Assembly: GCA_025175895.1 (NCBI GenBank) | Contig: CM045990.1 | Span: 41,970,658 to 42,034,657, forward strand | Length of the DNA stretch: 64,000 bases | From: Wurfbainia villosa | Lineage: Eukaryota; Streptophyta; Magnoliopsida; Zingiberales; Zingiberaceae | Direction: 5' to 3' | In this document: positions 12,337-24,121 of the stretch, one piece after another | How the letters are laid out: every line of letters begins with the position of its first letter | How positions within the stretch are numbered: the first letter of the stretch is position 1 | Made by a program: the position numbers and the translations under genes | The notes under the pieces: generated by a model | Seen by the model: the letters and a program-made list of their open reading frames with translations, nothing else | The model's database searches: none | Told to the model about the DNA's origin: nothing

Positions 12337-13865
12337 ATCTCTCCCTTTTTGATATTTAACTAAAACCCCAAACACCTTTGAGTTAGGTGCCCTAACTCAA
12401 GTCTACAAATTATCCCCAATTGGCAATTCTCACCTTTGAGAATTCAAACTAATCCCAATTGGTCTCTTCTCCCCCTTTTTGAAATACATCAAAAAGGTCC
12501 TCCCCAAGGGTGTCAATGTCTCACATCCCAATGAGATCTTACAATCTCTCCCTTGGTCCAAAAACACATCCATCATCCCAAGATGGATAACCTCCCCCTA
12601 AAGGCTTGCTCCCCCTTAACTATTACACCAACAATGTCCTTGGAGAGTCCCTAAGTCAATAGGAACACTAAAAAATCGAAATTAAGAGAAAAGATTCAAC
12701 ATTGAACTTTCACCTCCCTTAATCCAATACACACTCTAAATAATTCTCCTAATCCATATCCAATGGATTTTGTCCCTTTCCAATGCTCTCCAAAGTATAT
12801 CCTAGGGTTAGGAGCAGTTAGGGAACCAAGAAATAGCTGAACATGAGCCTAACAAATATTGTTTATCCGAAATCAGCATTATCAGTCGAATCCTTCAGCA
12901 ACTAGTCAACTGATTTTGACTCCAGTCGACTTCCATCCATTGCAGTCGACTGATTTCTGCATAGTAAAAATATGAAATTCATAAGTAAAAATATGTAATT
13001 TTAAAAATCTTGAAAATTCATACGTACATTACTTATTACAAACATTATGGGTGAAAAATATTAGAAAAATAAAATACCTATAAACTAGTGAGTTTGATAC
13101 AAAGTTCAAAACTCTTGAAATTTTCAATGTTTGACCCTACTTTGTATCACCTCATTCAATGGTGATTGCTATCAAAAGATACACTTCACCAAGGTTTTTC
13201 AAAATGATTTTGAAATGATTTTAAAACCTTTAAATTCATTTTCCTAAACATCTCACTTGTATCTAGGTGTATGAAACACATACAAGTCAAGTGTTCTAGT
13301 GAGATGTAAGTTTTGTTCATTTAGGGTCTCATGCATATGCTAGGCAACACTATTTGATTCTCTTATGTATGGGACTTCAAATCATGTCTTAATCCTTAAC
13401 TCAATTTTATTTAATGCATGAATAGTGATTATGGCATAAATAATAACAAGAATAAAAGCATGTGTCAATAATCATGATGTCATGACATGTGATACAAACT
13501 TAAGCATAACATGACATTTAGCTAACCCTAAGTATTATCATGACATTTTATATGATAAAAATAAATATGATGTCATAACATGGCAAGGCAAATAAAGCAT
13601 GACAAGTATAAAATACTAAGGTATAAAATACCTAAGTGTTAAGCCCAAATTGTCATTTCTAAGATTAAATCCATTTTGCCTTAATACCAACTATCCCCCT
13701 AGTGTGTCAAAAACCCAAAATGACACACCATAACTTCTAAGACCTAATAGTGCCAATTTAATCAATTTTCAACTTCTCAAATCACATTGGCACATCCTAA
13801 AGTGTCAACTCTACTATGGTTGGGTTAACTACCTATCCACTTAGGGTTGACACACCCTAACCCAT
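12337..13865 (-). mobile_element. RLC-3 3' non-coding region with repeated polypurine tracts
   Basis: No coding sequence. Reversed GGGGGAG tracts occur at about 12467-12480, 12590-12600 and 12608-12618, besides the LTR-adjacent one at 12337. Multiple polypurine tracts before the 3' LTR are a known Sirevirus trait. Two palindromes of the CAGTCGACTG type (near 12915-12955) lie here outside the LTR. The same layout is found in RLC-7 at 46792-48653. Confidence 0.6.
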
Positions 13866-16800
13866 CTAGCGTGAATTGATAATGCTCCTAGGAACCCAAT
13901 ACCTATTGGATCTCCTTGGGTTAACAAGGTATTCATTAGGGATAACTTCCCTAGATACCTTCCTAATGACCCTTTTTGGCTTTGAAGCCTTAGTCATTTG
14001 GGTCTTTCCTAGGTTAACCTTAGGGATTGCCTCCCTAGTAACCTTCTTAGTGGCTACCTTAGATTTTCTTGAATTTTTAGACACTGTACACACACCATGG
14101 TTAATCTTAGGGATAACTTCCCTATTAACCTTGGTTTTCCTAGACCTAGATTTAGTTCTATAATCAAATGGAACATTATGGTAGGACTTAGATTTGTGAC
14201 CCAAACCTTTCTTGCCTTTGGACGGTTCTTGTCTCCTAGGTCTTAGATTTTGAGCATTAGACCCTTTAAATGAGTTTGTCATTTTTACTAGGGTCTATTC
14301 CAATTTTTCAAGCCTTGACCTCAAGACTTGGTTCTCTAATTCTAATTTTTCCAATTTTGATTTTTCATTAATCTTTTGGGAAGGACTCTTCTTCTTAGGC
14401 ATGTGCTTACCCTTCTTAAAGTTAATGCCTAAATTCTCTTCTATCCTCCTAATACTCTCCCTAGGTAAAATAGGTCTAGAGTTGTTGTTCCTAGGTTTGT
14501 TCTTAGATATAAGTTCATAGGATTTAGCCCCTAAGCAAACATATCTATTCCTACTAGCATGCTTATGTTCATGGGCAATAAAAATTTAATTAAAATGATT
14601 CCTAGCATGCCTTTTAATCCTAGAACTAGAAGGTGCATTAAAGTATACCTTAGGGTTTGCTTTGGAAGCTCCCCCTACTTATGTAGCTCCTTCTTGCTCC
14701 TTCTCCTTCCCCCTAGAGCATTGGCTTTAGTAGTGTCCCTATTGATGACACTTGAAGCACACAATGTGCTCTTTATTTTTCCTAGCGAGGACTCCGGCAT
14801 TCTTTGACTTGTCCTTGACTTTTGGTGTCGGCACTTTCTCCTTAGCCAATTTTGGGCATTTGCTCTTGTAATGTTCTTTCTCCCTACACTCAAAGCAAAT
14901 TATGTGATATTTATTATTATGAATTGCATTTGAGTTACCTAGGATGGTAGAAGTCTCTTGATTTTCTTCATCACTTCTTCCGGAGGTAGATGCTTCTTCT
15001 ATTTCTTCCAATTCTTCTACCAATCCGGATGTGGATTCCCTCTCAATCTCCGAATCCTCATTGACTTGAGAGGATGGACTTGCTTCTTCTTGAGCATGAG
15101 AGGATGAGCATTCCTCTTCTTCCTCACTATGGACCGGTTTAGGATTTTCATGGAATTTTACCAATTTAATCCATAAGTCCTTGGCATCCCGGTATTCACA
15201 CTACAAGAAAATAGGGTTTCAAAAACGAAAAAATCTGTCTTTGAAAATCATTTTTTTGTTTCTAAAAATAGTTTAAGACGGAATATTCCGTCTCAAAAAT
15301 CCATTAGTGAAAGCCCCGTAGCTAATTTTAAGACGAAAATATTCTATCTCTAATTTTAGAAACAAATTAAAATATTATTTATAAATCAATTTTTAAGTTG
15401 ACTAAATAAAATTAATTTTAAATATAAATTTGTCTCTAATTTTGTTTTAAAACCATTAATAATCTATTTTAAATAATAGTAAAATATAATTTTAATCCGT
15501 TTATAAATTCGTTTACATTTTTATTTATTAATTAATATATAAGTTTGTTATATTACTAAATGTTTATTATATATTTTTTTATATTTCTCATTTACATAAT
15601 AATTTACGAGAAACAATATGACATTTCAACTAAATTAAAAATATTTAAAACAACTAATTTCTAAATCAAAAGTAACTTACAATTAAAAATTAAGATAAAT
15701 AAATATTCACATCATCTAAATAAATTTAACCAATAATCAAATTACAAGTAACTGATAAATTTTTACATCTCATCACAAGTAATTTAATCTTCATTCCGTC
15801 TATCATATCACTCATGAAAATCAAATCTTCTTAGATATAAATAATTTGTCCCACCTTTCGAATCATTTTATGAACCATCTTTTTGAAATTTTCTTCTTTT
15901 TGCTTACTTCTCTATAGCCTTTTCATATCATGATCGATAAAATCCTTTCGTATATATCTCAATTACATCAAATCCTATAAACAATAAATAGTTATAAATA
16001 GTAACAAAGATGAATTAACTGGTATAAAATATTTAACAAAAAGAACTAAAATCACAGCAACTAATAAATTACATAAAATTTGAAATACTTAAATAAGACA
16101 ATAAACTACATGCATCACAATGAAAAAGGTAAACTCAACTAAAAAAACCAGATTCAACTATCTGATATTTCTCTTTGTTTATGTGTTGATCACCTGTTGA
16201 ATTTTGTCAAAACAAATAGAGGAAATCAATTAACTTATTCCAATTAGTCTTAGTAAATGGGTTGTAGTGAACAACAAAAAACAACCATGTCTCAATTATT
16301 TGGGACATCATCCTGCCATTGAGGTATACCTAGGGTGGTGAACCTTGTTATTCATTAAACTAGTAAGGCATATATTTCCAACAACTGATATTATCCACAT
16401 TGCATAATCAAGAATAAGTTGCCCATGTGACTTGTAAAGAAAAATGCTTCTAAAATAACTCGGGTGATCAGAACAATTAAAACATATAGAGGAAAAATAA
16501 TAACTTTAAGACCATATAAAAGGACATACTGCACTGCAAAGAATAATTAGGACTTGCCAGGAAACAAACTTCCACTTGAGCTCCACACACGAGCTAGCTT
16601 TGTTTTCCAAACTATATTAAATTTGATCCAACAATACAAAAATCTTGGTCACTAATAGCAAGAGGATTATATTATGGTAGAATCCACAAACAAGAGCAAA
16701 GTCAACAATATCCAATGCTCCATATAGCTTGGAGAAATTACAACCTTAGAATCAATCACAAACAGATTAAGTAATACTCCACAATTCACGAGCAAGTCAT

Positions 16801-18338
16801 AAGCTTGCACTTAAATTGTGGAGCAAGGACAATTATCATATTGAACACATTCCAACTAATTGGCAACCACAACAACAGAATATTCCACAGTTGTACCTGG
16901 TCCATGGCTAGTAACAATTTGTCCATGCATTTGGACTCTAGACTCCACCGGGATTGCATATGAGGGCATTTTTTCCATGAATGAGGGATAACAAGTTGCC
17001 TGCGAAGGCAGGAGATAAATTTAAGTTCTTTATAAACCTATCATTGAACAAAAGAAGTAATATTTTTTCTGAAGAATCGACAAGTTCATAAATAATAAGT
17101 TCTTAGTTAGAACTAAAATTAAACATAAATCTAGAATAAAAAAGGAAAATGAAATTTACAATTTTAGTCCATAAGTAACAGAAGAACACGATTGACAGAA
17201 TTCAAAAATTCAAGAATTACTAGAAAATCTCACCTTCAAAACCCCCAGGATCCAAGCGCAACAGCTGGTGCTACGCAGATCGCCGCATACAACCCACCTT
17301 CCTTAGACTCTCCAACGCTCCGCAATCCAGAGTTACTGAGCCCAGCAACCATCCCTACACAAGCAAGCAACCGACATCAGACCGAAGGAGCTGTAAGCAA
17401 ACAATCTCAACATTAGCTACTCAAAACTCGAAAGCCCATCGGAAGTGAGACGAGATCGAATGTTGAGGAGGCCATATCAGAGATGATGCCGTCGGCAACG
17501 GTCGGTGGGTGCTCGGATGGGAACGACCTTATGGATGGTCGATGCAGCGACACAAGGGAGAGGAGAGGCACCGGCGGAAGGATAAGGGCGCGGGATGATG
17601 GAAAGAAAAGAAAATCTAGGTTTATCATTTTTAAATCAGGTTAATTATAATTATTAACTCTAGCTTAAGAATAGATCTTAACTAAGTTTATTAGTGTTAT
17701 CCTCTTAGAATATCATAAAAATTTGATTAAATTCTGAAAATTTTAATTATTTAATAAATTTCTTTTTAATTATATAAATCATAAACAAATTATTTTTTTG
17801 TTTATAATTATTTTAAACAGATTTTGTGACAAATATAATTTCATATCAGATTCTGTTTCTAATCCGTATTTATTTTTGTTTATAAAAAATTATTTGTTAA
17901 TTTGTTTCTAATTCATTTTAAACTCTGTCTTAAATATTTTTATATATAATATATTTTATTTAAGTGAAACGGATTAATAATTATGTTTTAAATCCAGCTT
18001 TAATTTATAAATATTAAAAACAGATTTAAATTCCGTTTTAGAAATTTGTTTATGAAGTCTTGTTTTCTTGTAGTGTCACCTAGCTTGCTCAAGATATGGT
18101 TAGGTATTAATTTAATTAACATTTTCGTTACCTTAACCATTGTCTTGAATTGTTGCCGTTGCTCCTCGGTCCATTTTGATTTTTTGATTATCTTCTTATC
18201 TTCACCCCTAGGTACTTCAAAACCGTCTTCAATTGTTAGAATTATATCGAAATCGGTTTCGAAGTATACCTCCATCCTTTTCTTCTACCAAGAAAAGTCT
18301 CCTTCGAATTTTGGTGGATGGATATTGATGCCGGCCAT
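13866..18338 (-). pseudogene. RLC-3 gag, interrupted by a CACTA element
   Basis: Starts at ATG 18338 (MAGINIHPPKFEGDFSW, then a stop), continues to 18079, is split by the CACTA element (15199-18078), and resumes from 15195. The N-terminal part has the copia gag pattern: W..RM near the start, then FKTMVKVTKML and HILSKLG just before the break. After the break come LVKFHEN, a long acidic Glu/Ser stretch, a good CCHC knuckle (CFECREKEHYKSKC) and a second one cut by a stop (CFKCHQ, then stop, GHY). The C-terminal part (14282-13866) is basic with three copies of a (V)(T/S/N)REVIP motif about 25-30 residues apart, shared with RLC-7. At least three stops are present, so no product is expected. Confidence 0.75.
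15199..18075. mobile_element. Non-autonomous CACTA (En/Spm) DNA transposon
   Basis: Termini CACTACAAGAAAA at 15199 and TTTTCTTGTAGTG ending at 18075 are perfect CACTA inverted repeats, with the diagnostic 3-bp target duplication TCA (15196-15198 and 18076-18078). Length 2877 bases. Sub-terminal regions are rich in TCTAATT and AAACAAAT repeats and include a palindrome GACGGAATATTCCGTC near 15279. No TNP2 or TNPA domain was recognised. The open frames at 17192-17416 (plus) and 17413-17628 (minus) have no known motif and lie in a GC-richer island (17230-17600) that may be captured host DNA. It would need transposase from another copy. Confidence 0.93.
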
Positions 18339-18395
18339 TTCGGTTGCTTATCGCGATGATGAGTCCGATGGTAAGCTCCTCGCTCTAATACCACT

Positions 18396-21203
18396 TGTTG
18401 GAGGATCATGGCCCGGCTAGAAGGGGGGGTTGAATAGCCTAAACTCGTGCTCGATGGAAATCATTCGTTCGTCTCTAAAATTTGGTTAATATGTGCAACG
18501 GAAATACAATATACAAATGCGAATGTAAAGACAAATACACAAGCACAAGAACAACACAATATGCGTGGTTCGGAATCTTAGGGTTCCTACTCCACGGGGT
18601 GAGCTCAACGAGCTCGAGTGATGATCACACCACTACTCAAACTCCTCGACAATAAGTCGGAGGTGGAGAAACCTCGTACAAACAATTACAACAGTAATAC
18701 AAAAGTACAAGCCAAAATATAAAGACAATATGAATACAAGTAAAGAAAACTTTACAACACTTTGCTTTGATCAATTGCTTGTTGCTTACTTTAGTTTGCT
18801 CTTGAAGGTCTGGAATGCAGCAGTAATTCCCCTCCAAAATTGTCCCAAATATCATTGTGGAAATCTTCCCCAAGCTCCTCCTTTTATGCTTGTCTCAAAC
18901 TGATTCCGTGTCAATCAGTCGACTGTTCCTGACCATCAATCGACTGCTCCTGTAGTCGTTGTCTCACAACGACTCGATCCACACTGGACACGTTACAACA
19001 GATACACCATCAGTCGACTGATTATGCCCATCAGTCGATTGAGCAAGCCATCAGTCGAGTGATCCAGGCAATCAGTCAACTTAAAAAGGTTCTGTGCCCG
19101 CGACACCCTTCATCAGTCGACTGTCATCCCTTGGCAGTCGACTGATAGTGTATGTTAGGAATATTGGAATGGCTAGAGGGGGGGTGAATAGCGTTTCGCC
19201 CGATCGTGGATGGAATTCAATCTCGTTCGTGTCTACAATTTCGTTAGCGCAGCGGAATATATATAATGATAAAAGCAATAACGAAATGGACACAACACAA
19301 ATCACAACAAGAGCATATAACGTGGTTCGGAACCGAACCGGTTCCTACTCCACGGATTGGGTTCGTACGAACCCTAGCGATGCCACAAACACCACTAACC
19401 AATAAAACTCCTTCTTGACACAAGTCAAGGGTGGAGAAACCCCTTACAAGTAATCTTACAACAATAAGATACAAATACAAGCAATTACAATAATGAATAT
19501 GAAATACAAGTAAAGAAAAGACTTTACAACACTTGTTTTGATTGCTTGAATGCTTGGTTGCTTGCTTGCACTTGGAGACCTAATTTGCACCAACAAATCG
19601 CCCCAATAGCCCTCAAGAACCGATTCCTTTTTCCTCCATCACGAGCTCCATATATAGCTTCAACCTGTGCTGGAAAAAGTCTATCAGTCGACTGATCGGG
19701 ACCATCAGTCGACTGATGCCACTGTTGTCGTGAGACAACGGCTAGTTCCATGTTGGATAAGTCCAACGGAACTACCATCGATCGGGATTGTGACCATCGA
19801 TTGGTGATGGAGTCCTCACTCGACGATCGAGTCTCGACTCCGATACGTGGCGAATTCTCGAGCGCACCGGTCGGTGATCGCCACGATCGATCATTTGCTC
19901 GAGCTCCATCGATCGGCCCGGCAACCTATAGCGATCCATGAGGTTTTAACTCAAGTATGGTTCCCCCATACTTGCTAGACCACCCTTAGCCTAGACCTAA
20001 GCCTTCTAGCCACCTCCATCAGCCTCATGCCTCTCGGATCCCTCCAAGTCATCCATGACTTGTTCATCCATCGCGCTAGCCTTCAGGTGCTTCCGTCGAC
20101 TATGTCATGCTAACGGTGTCTACACCGCCAAGGCACATTGGACTTACGCCGCCAAGACTCTGCTTGGACTTTACGCCGTCAACCATTGGACTTATACTGC
20201 CAAGACTACCGCTTGGACTTTACGCCGCCAATATCAATCCCCTTGGACTTCAAATGCCAACCCATGTTGGACTTTCCATGCCAAGACCATGCTTGGACTT
20301 TCCTTGCCAACACATGTTGGACTTTCCATTTGCCAAGACCCATGCTTGGACTTTCCTTGCCAACACATGTTGGACTTTCCATTTGCCAAGACCCATGCTT
20401 GGACTTTCCTTGACAATTATATTGTCATATGTTTTTGTCGAAACATCAAAACACATCAAAACATCACTCGAGCCAAACTCGAGTTCTGGTCAATCGTGAC
20501 CTGGGCCGATTGCACCAACAGTGTATTAGTTGACTGCCAAGCCTTGGCAGTCGATTGATTGGCCAGAAACTCATCAGTCGATTGCTCTCGACTTGTACCA
20601 ATCGAATGCTATCTATAGCAGTCGATTGGTATCGGGTAAAACCTCAAACAAACACAAGTTGTTTGAGCATCCGACCATCGGGTAAACCTCAAACACCAAT
20701 GTTTGAGCATCCAACACTCGATCTCAGCCACTTGGCCAAGCTCAACTCTCATCTCCCATGGAGTCTCTCACCGAAGTTCTCTTCGTCCGACTACATCCCT
20801 CGGATGCACCAAGCGCACGACATCCGCAATGTCATCCTTCGCATCTTGCCCTAAAGTCTGCTTCCTTTAGCTTCACTCCATTCGCTCCTCGTCCGGCGGT
20901 CCCTCGGATGCACCAAACGCATGGCTTCCGCAATGCCATCCTTCACCGACTCAAGGACCCAAGCCATGACAATGAATTTTCCAATGCTTTATCAAGCTAA
21001 CCAAATGCCAAGACTCAAGCTTGGACTTTCAATGCCAAGCCCCATGCTTGGACTTTCACCGCCAAGGTTACACACTTGGACTTACGTGGCCAAGGCTACA
21101 CACTTGGTCTTCCCATGACAATCACAGTTTTGTCTAACATCAAAATACTGCTCGAGTCAAACTCGAGTCCGATCAATCGTGACCTGGGCCGATTGCACCA
21201 ACA
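18396..21203 (-). mobile_element. RLC-3 5' LTR, split by a solo LTR
   Basis: Starts TGTTGGAGGATCATGGCCC and ends GATTGCACCAACA. Without the insertion and its extra target copy it is about 1435 bases, against 1372 for its partner. A TATA-like ATAAAAGGAGG (minus) is near 18872. Palindrome arrays lie at 18905-19150 and 20521-20640. The minisatellite is at about 21015-21115. Confidence 0.85.
19153..20520 (-). mobile_element. Solo LTR (RLC-3/RLC-7 family), TSD GTGTA
   Basis: 1368 bases, from TGTTAGGAATATTGG to GATTGCACCAACA, flanked by perfect GTGTA duplications (19148-19152 and 20521-20525). It sits inside the palindrome array of the RLC-3 LTR. A well developed minisatellite lies at 20120-20420. 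At the usual palindrome position (19680-19930) only two CAGTCGACTG copies remain, and the rest reads ATCGATCG, CGATCGAG and similar. No internal region or primer site remains, so it arose by LTR-LTR recombination. Confidence 0.92.
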
Positions 21204-21371
21204 CCGACCACCGAGGTTTCTCATTCGGAGATTCTCTTGGTGTCGTTGACCTTGGCGAAGTCTAATACAATATATACTTAGCATAGTATATGAGATAATA
21301 AAATAGTTTAACTTTGAATCTTTGCAATTATCAAAACCAAGGTTTGATTATTTAGTGCCCCTGCACCAATA

Positions 21372-22850
21372 ATCTTCCCATTTTTGATCTATGGAAAACC
21401 AATTCAAAGTTAAGGAAATAGTAAGCATTAAACAAGAATTTTTCAAAACCTCCCCTTTAACCCTAGGTGAGTTTTGAAAAACAATTACTTTTTGAAAAAA
21501 AAAGTAGGTAACCTCTTAGCTTTAACCTCTCTTTCCCTTTGACATATATCAAAAATAACTTTATAAAGGGTGCATTTTTAAGGATGTGAACTAGCATGTT
21601 CAACTCCCTTTAACATTTAAGAGCTTAGGTTTCTAGATCCTGCACCAACAATGTATATCCTAGGTTAGGATGTAACCGTCCTAACATAGAGATACTCTAG
21701 AGGCTCATGTCTATTGGATTTATGCCAACCTAGAGATAGCTAGAGATACTAAGTTTGTCCAACTTAAGTTTTCTCTCCCCCTTGGCATATTATCAAAAAG
21801 AAGGATTTTAAATTTTGAAAGTATTAGGATTTTTTTTTAAAAATAAATAATATTTTTAACAACTTCTATGATAATTATTCAATTAGAACCTCCACCTTAA
21901 CCTAACATCCTTGTTAGCCATAAGGAAGACTTATCTAGAAGGTCTCTCCTTTTGTCTGACAAACTCTTAGGACATCCTTGTTGGCCACAAGGAAGGCTCA
22001 CCTAAGTGTCTAGAGGGTCTAGGTGTCTAAAGTTGACCTAAAGATTTGGTCAACTGACCATCATTTTAAGAAGCATAGTTATTTTAAAAACTACGTATGA
22101 ATACACACAACAATCATGACAACCAATAAAAATAGTTTTAAGAATCTATTTATGTATATATAAATTTTGAAATTGTTTTCAAAACTATTTTCAATTTGTT
22201 GTCTTTACCATCTCACCCATTCTACATTATTAACCAAGTTATCCTTATAGGTATTGTGAGATGAATTTAATTTTACTTGATTAAGTTTAGTGATTTGAAG
22301 ATAATCAACCTTGGGTTAGAATCGGATTTAACCTTTAGCTCGTTAAGTAAACTTTTCGAGAAAATGACTTCCAGGTCGTGGCGAGGCACAGAGACCTTCT
22401 TTGATCGGAATAACGACCACTTCCTTAGACAAAACCAATTTCAAGAAAATATTCTCTTAAGTTAAGGTTACTTCATGGTCTAACTAGTTTAGGATGTGGC
22501 GAGATAGCTTCAGCTAGTTCGACTTAGCCGAGTGTACCGAGCTAGATATGACTTGTCTAACTTGGACACACAAGACCTTATTTTTCTAACGTACTATCAT
22601 CTCGCCGCATCCTGATACTATATTATCAAGGTTGACTAACTATTTCCTATCTAACCGTTCTATGAGATTTAATTTAAGACTAATATGTATGATATGACAA
22701 AAATAAGCATGGTAATTAATTAAAATGATATGTATGCATGAGTATGTTATGTTCAATCAATTCAAAGAAATGGTTACTTTTTAGGTAGATTTTTATTTGT
22801 TTAATTTCTAAAAGTTGAAGATTTAATTGCTAAATTATTAATTTTTTTAT
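21372..22850 (-). mobile_element. RLC-2 3' internal region with polypurine tracts and conserved spacer
   Basis: Minus-strand 3' region of RLC-2. Polypurine tracts (read as TCTCCC/CTTTCCC on the plus strand) recur at about 21525-21540 and 21770-21785 ahead of the LTR. About 22290-22625 matches the gag-pol spacer block found in RLC-4, RLC-5 and RLC-8 (the CTTCCAGGTCGTGGCGAGGC core at about 22368-22387). A CACCAACA string like an LTR end occurs near 21641-21651, far from either LTR. Confidence 0.6.
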
Positions 22851-22852
22851 AA

Positions 22853-23978
22853 TCAATTATAATTAATTTTATTAGTTTGATTATTTAATTTTGAATTTTT
22901 AATTAAGTTAGATTTTGAATTTAAAATAGATTTAATAAGATTATTATATTTTTTAAAAGTAGAATTATTATTAGAATTTTTTAAGATAAGATTTTTAGAC
23001 TTTTCCACAATAGAATTATTAATAGAATTTTTCAAGCTAAGATTATTAGAATTTTTAAAGGTAGAGTTATTATTAGAATTTTTTAAGATAAAATTGTTAG
23101 AATTTTTAAAGGTAAAATTATTAATAGAATTATTAAAAAAATTTAATATAAGATTGTTAGAATTTTTAGAGGTAGAATTATTAGAATTTTTTAAGATAAG
23201 ATTGTTAAAATTTTTCAAAGTAGAATTATTATTATTTTTATAACTATTTAGATTATCTTTGGAATTTTTTAAAGTTAAATTCGAATTTTTTATGGTTGAA
23301 TTTTTCAAAACAGAATTTTTTTAATTCAGAATTATCTAGATTAATCAGATATAGGGTTTGATGATTCTGTTTTAAGGTTTGGTTATTTTGATCTAGGGTT
23401 TAATTATTCTGATTAAATCTTAGGTTGGTTTCATCCTTGACTTGATCTAGATTTATATTGATCAAATTAAAAATTTGATTAAGCCCTTGGTTAATTTTAT
23501 CAAATGTTAGATTAATTTGATCATTTTCTTCCATGATATTGTTATTATTATTGTTTAAACTAATTAAATCTGAATTAATTAATTTTTTATTAGTAGAATT
23601 ATTAATTGTATTAATTAATTGACAACAATTAACTAATTTACTAGCTTTAACGTACAATTTATCTAAATTATCAAGTATTCTAAAACTCAACTTTTCAAAA
23701 TTATTAATTTTACTAACTTTTTTTTTCGGGCACCGATTCTTGTAGTGACTGAATCTTCCGTACCCAAAGCACTTGATGTGCTCCTTGTTCTTCTAGACTT
23801 TTGGCAATGGTGTCTCCTTTACCGTCGGTTGCGCCGTTCGAGTCTTACGAGTAGGACACTTATTTTTATAGTGTCCTCTCTCCCTGCACTTGAAGCAAAT
23901 AATATGCAATTTAAAATTTAAATTCACATTGTTACCTTTAGGCCTTATGGGATGCTCTTCCATGGCTAGCTCGGTCAA
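22853..23978 (-). pseudogene. RLC-2 gag remnant: zinc knuckles plus Asn-rich repeat tail
   Basis: From an ATG near 23978, minus strand. An intact CCHC knuckle, CFKCRERGHYKNKC, is followed by a second, damaged one near 23735 (CFGYGRFSHYKNRC, Tyr in place of the second Cys). A stop separates them. The frame then runs through a Leu/Asn-rich segment (23690-23400) and ends in a low-complexity tail (23308-22853) of about twelve units like LKNSNNNSTFKNSNN. The capsid part seen in RLC-4 and RLC-8 is absent: the ATG lies only ~130 bases from the primer site. The tail occupies the place where relatives have a coiled coil. Its expansion is probably replication slippage on AT-rich codons. No function is implied. 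Confidence 0.65.
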
Positions 23979-24121
23979 CGATCCTCCAATAATTTAAAAA
24001 AAAACACAACAAAAAATCCCAAGACTTGGTCTTGGATTAGTAGTGCGGGAGATAATTAAAAATAAAAAAATACCCGATTGGTGGTTGCACCAAATCTGAG
24101 CGCCCCCGCTCTGATACAAAT

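Larger units (their letters stand above)
10965..21203 (-). mobile_element. RLC-3, gag-only copia element nested in RLC-2 LTR
   Basis: Inserted in the RLC-2 3' LTR with target duplication CCGAT (10960-10964) and CCGAC (21204-21208), one mismatch. The 3' LTR is 10965-12336 (1372 bases). The 5' LTR is 18396-21203, enlarged by a solo LTR at 19153-20520. A reversed primer site GCTCTAATACCA (18382-18393) lies beside the 5' LTR, and a reversed polypurine tract ATCTCTCCCTTTTT starts at 12337. The only coding content is a gag, broken by a CACTA insertion. There is no protease, integrase or RT. It is the same family as RLC-7. Confidence 0.88.

Noticed and set aside
17192..17628. Transposase genes within the CACTA element
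   Set aside because: The two frames show no TNP2 or TNPA motifs. The element is better called non-autonomous.
20055..20558. Long overlapping open frames rich in LDFPFAKTHAWTF on both strands (also 48833-49332, 61159-61685, 1397-1700, 43730-44259)
   Set aside because: They arise from the 24-30 base minisatellite in LTR U3. Period, strand symmetry and LTR location explain them without coding.
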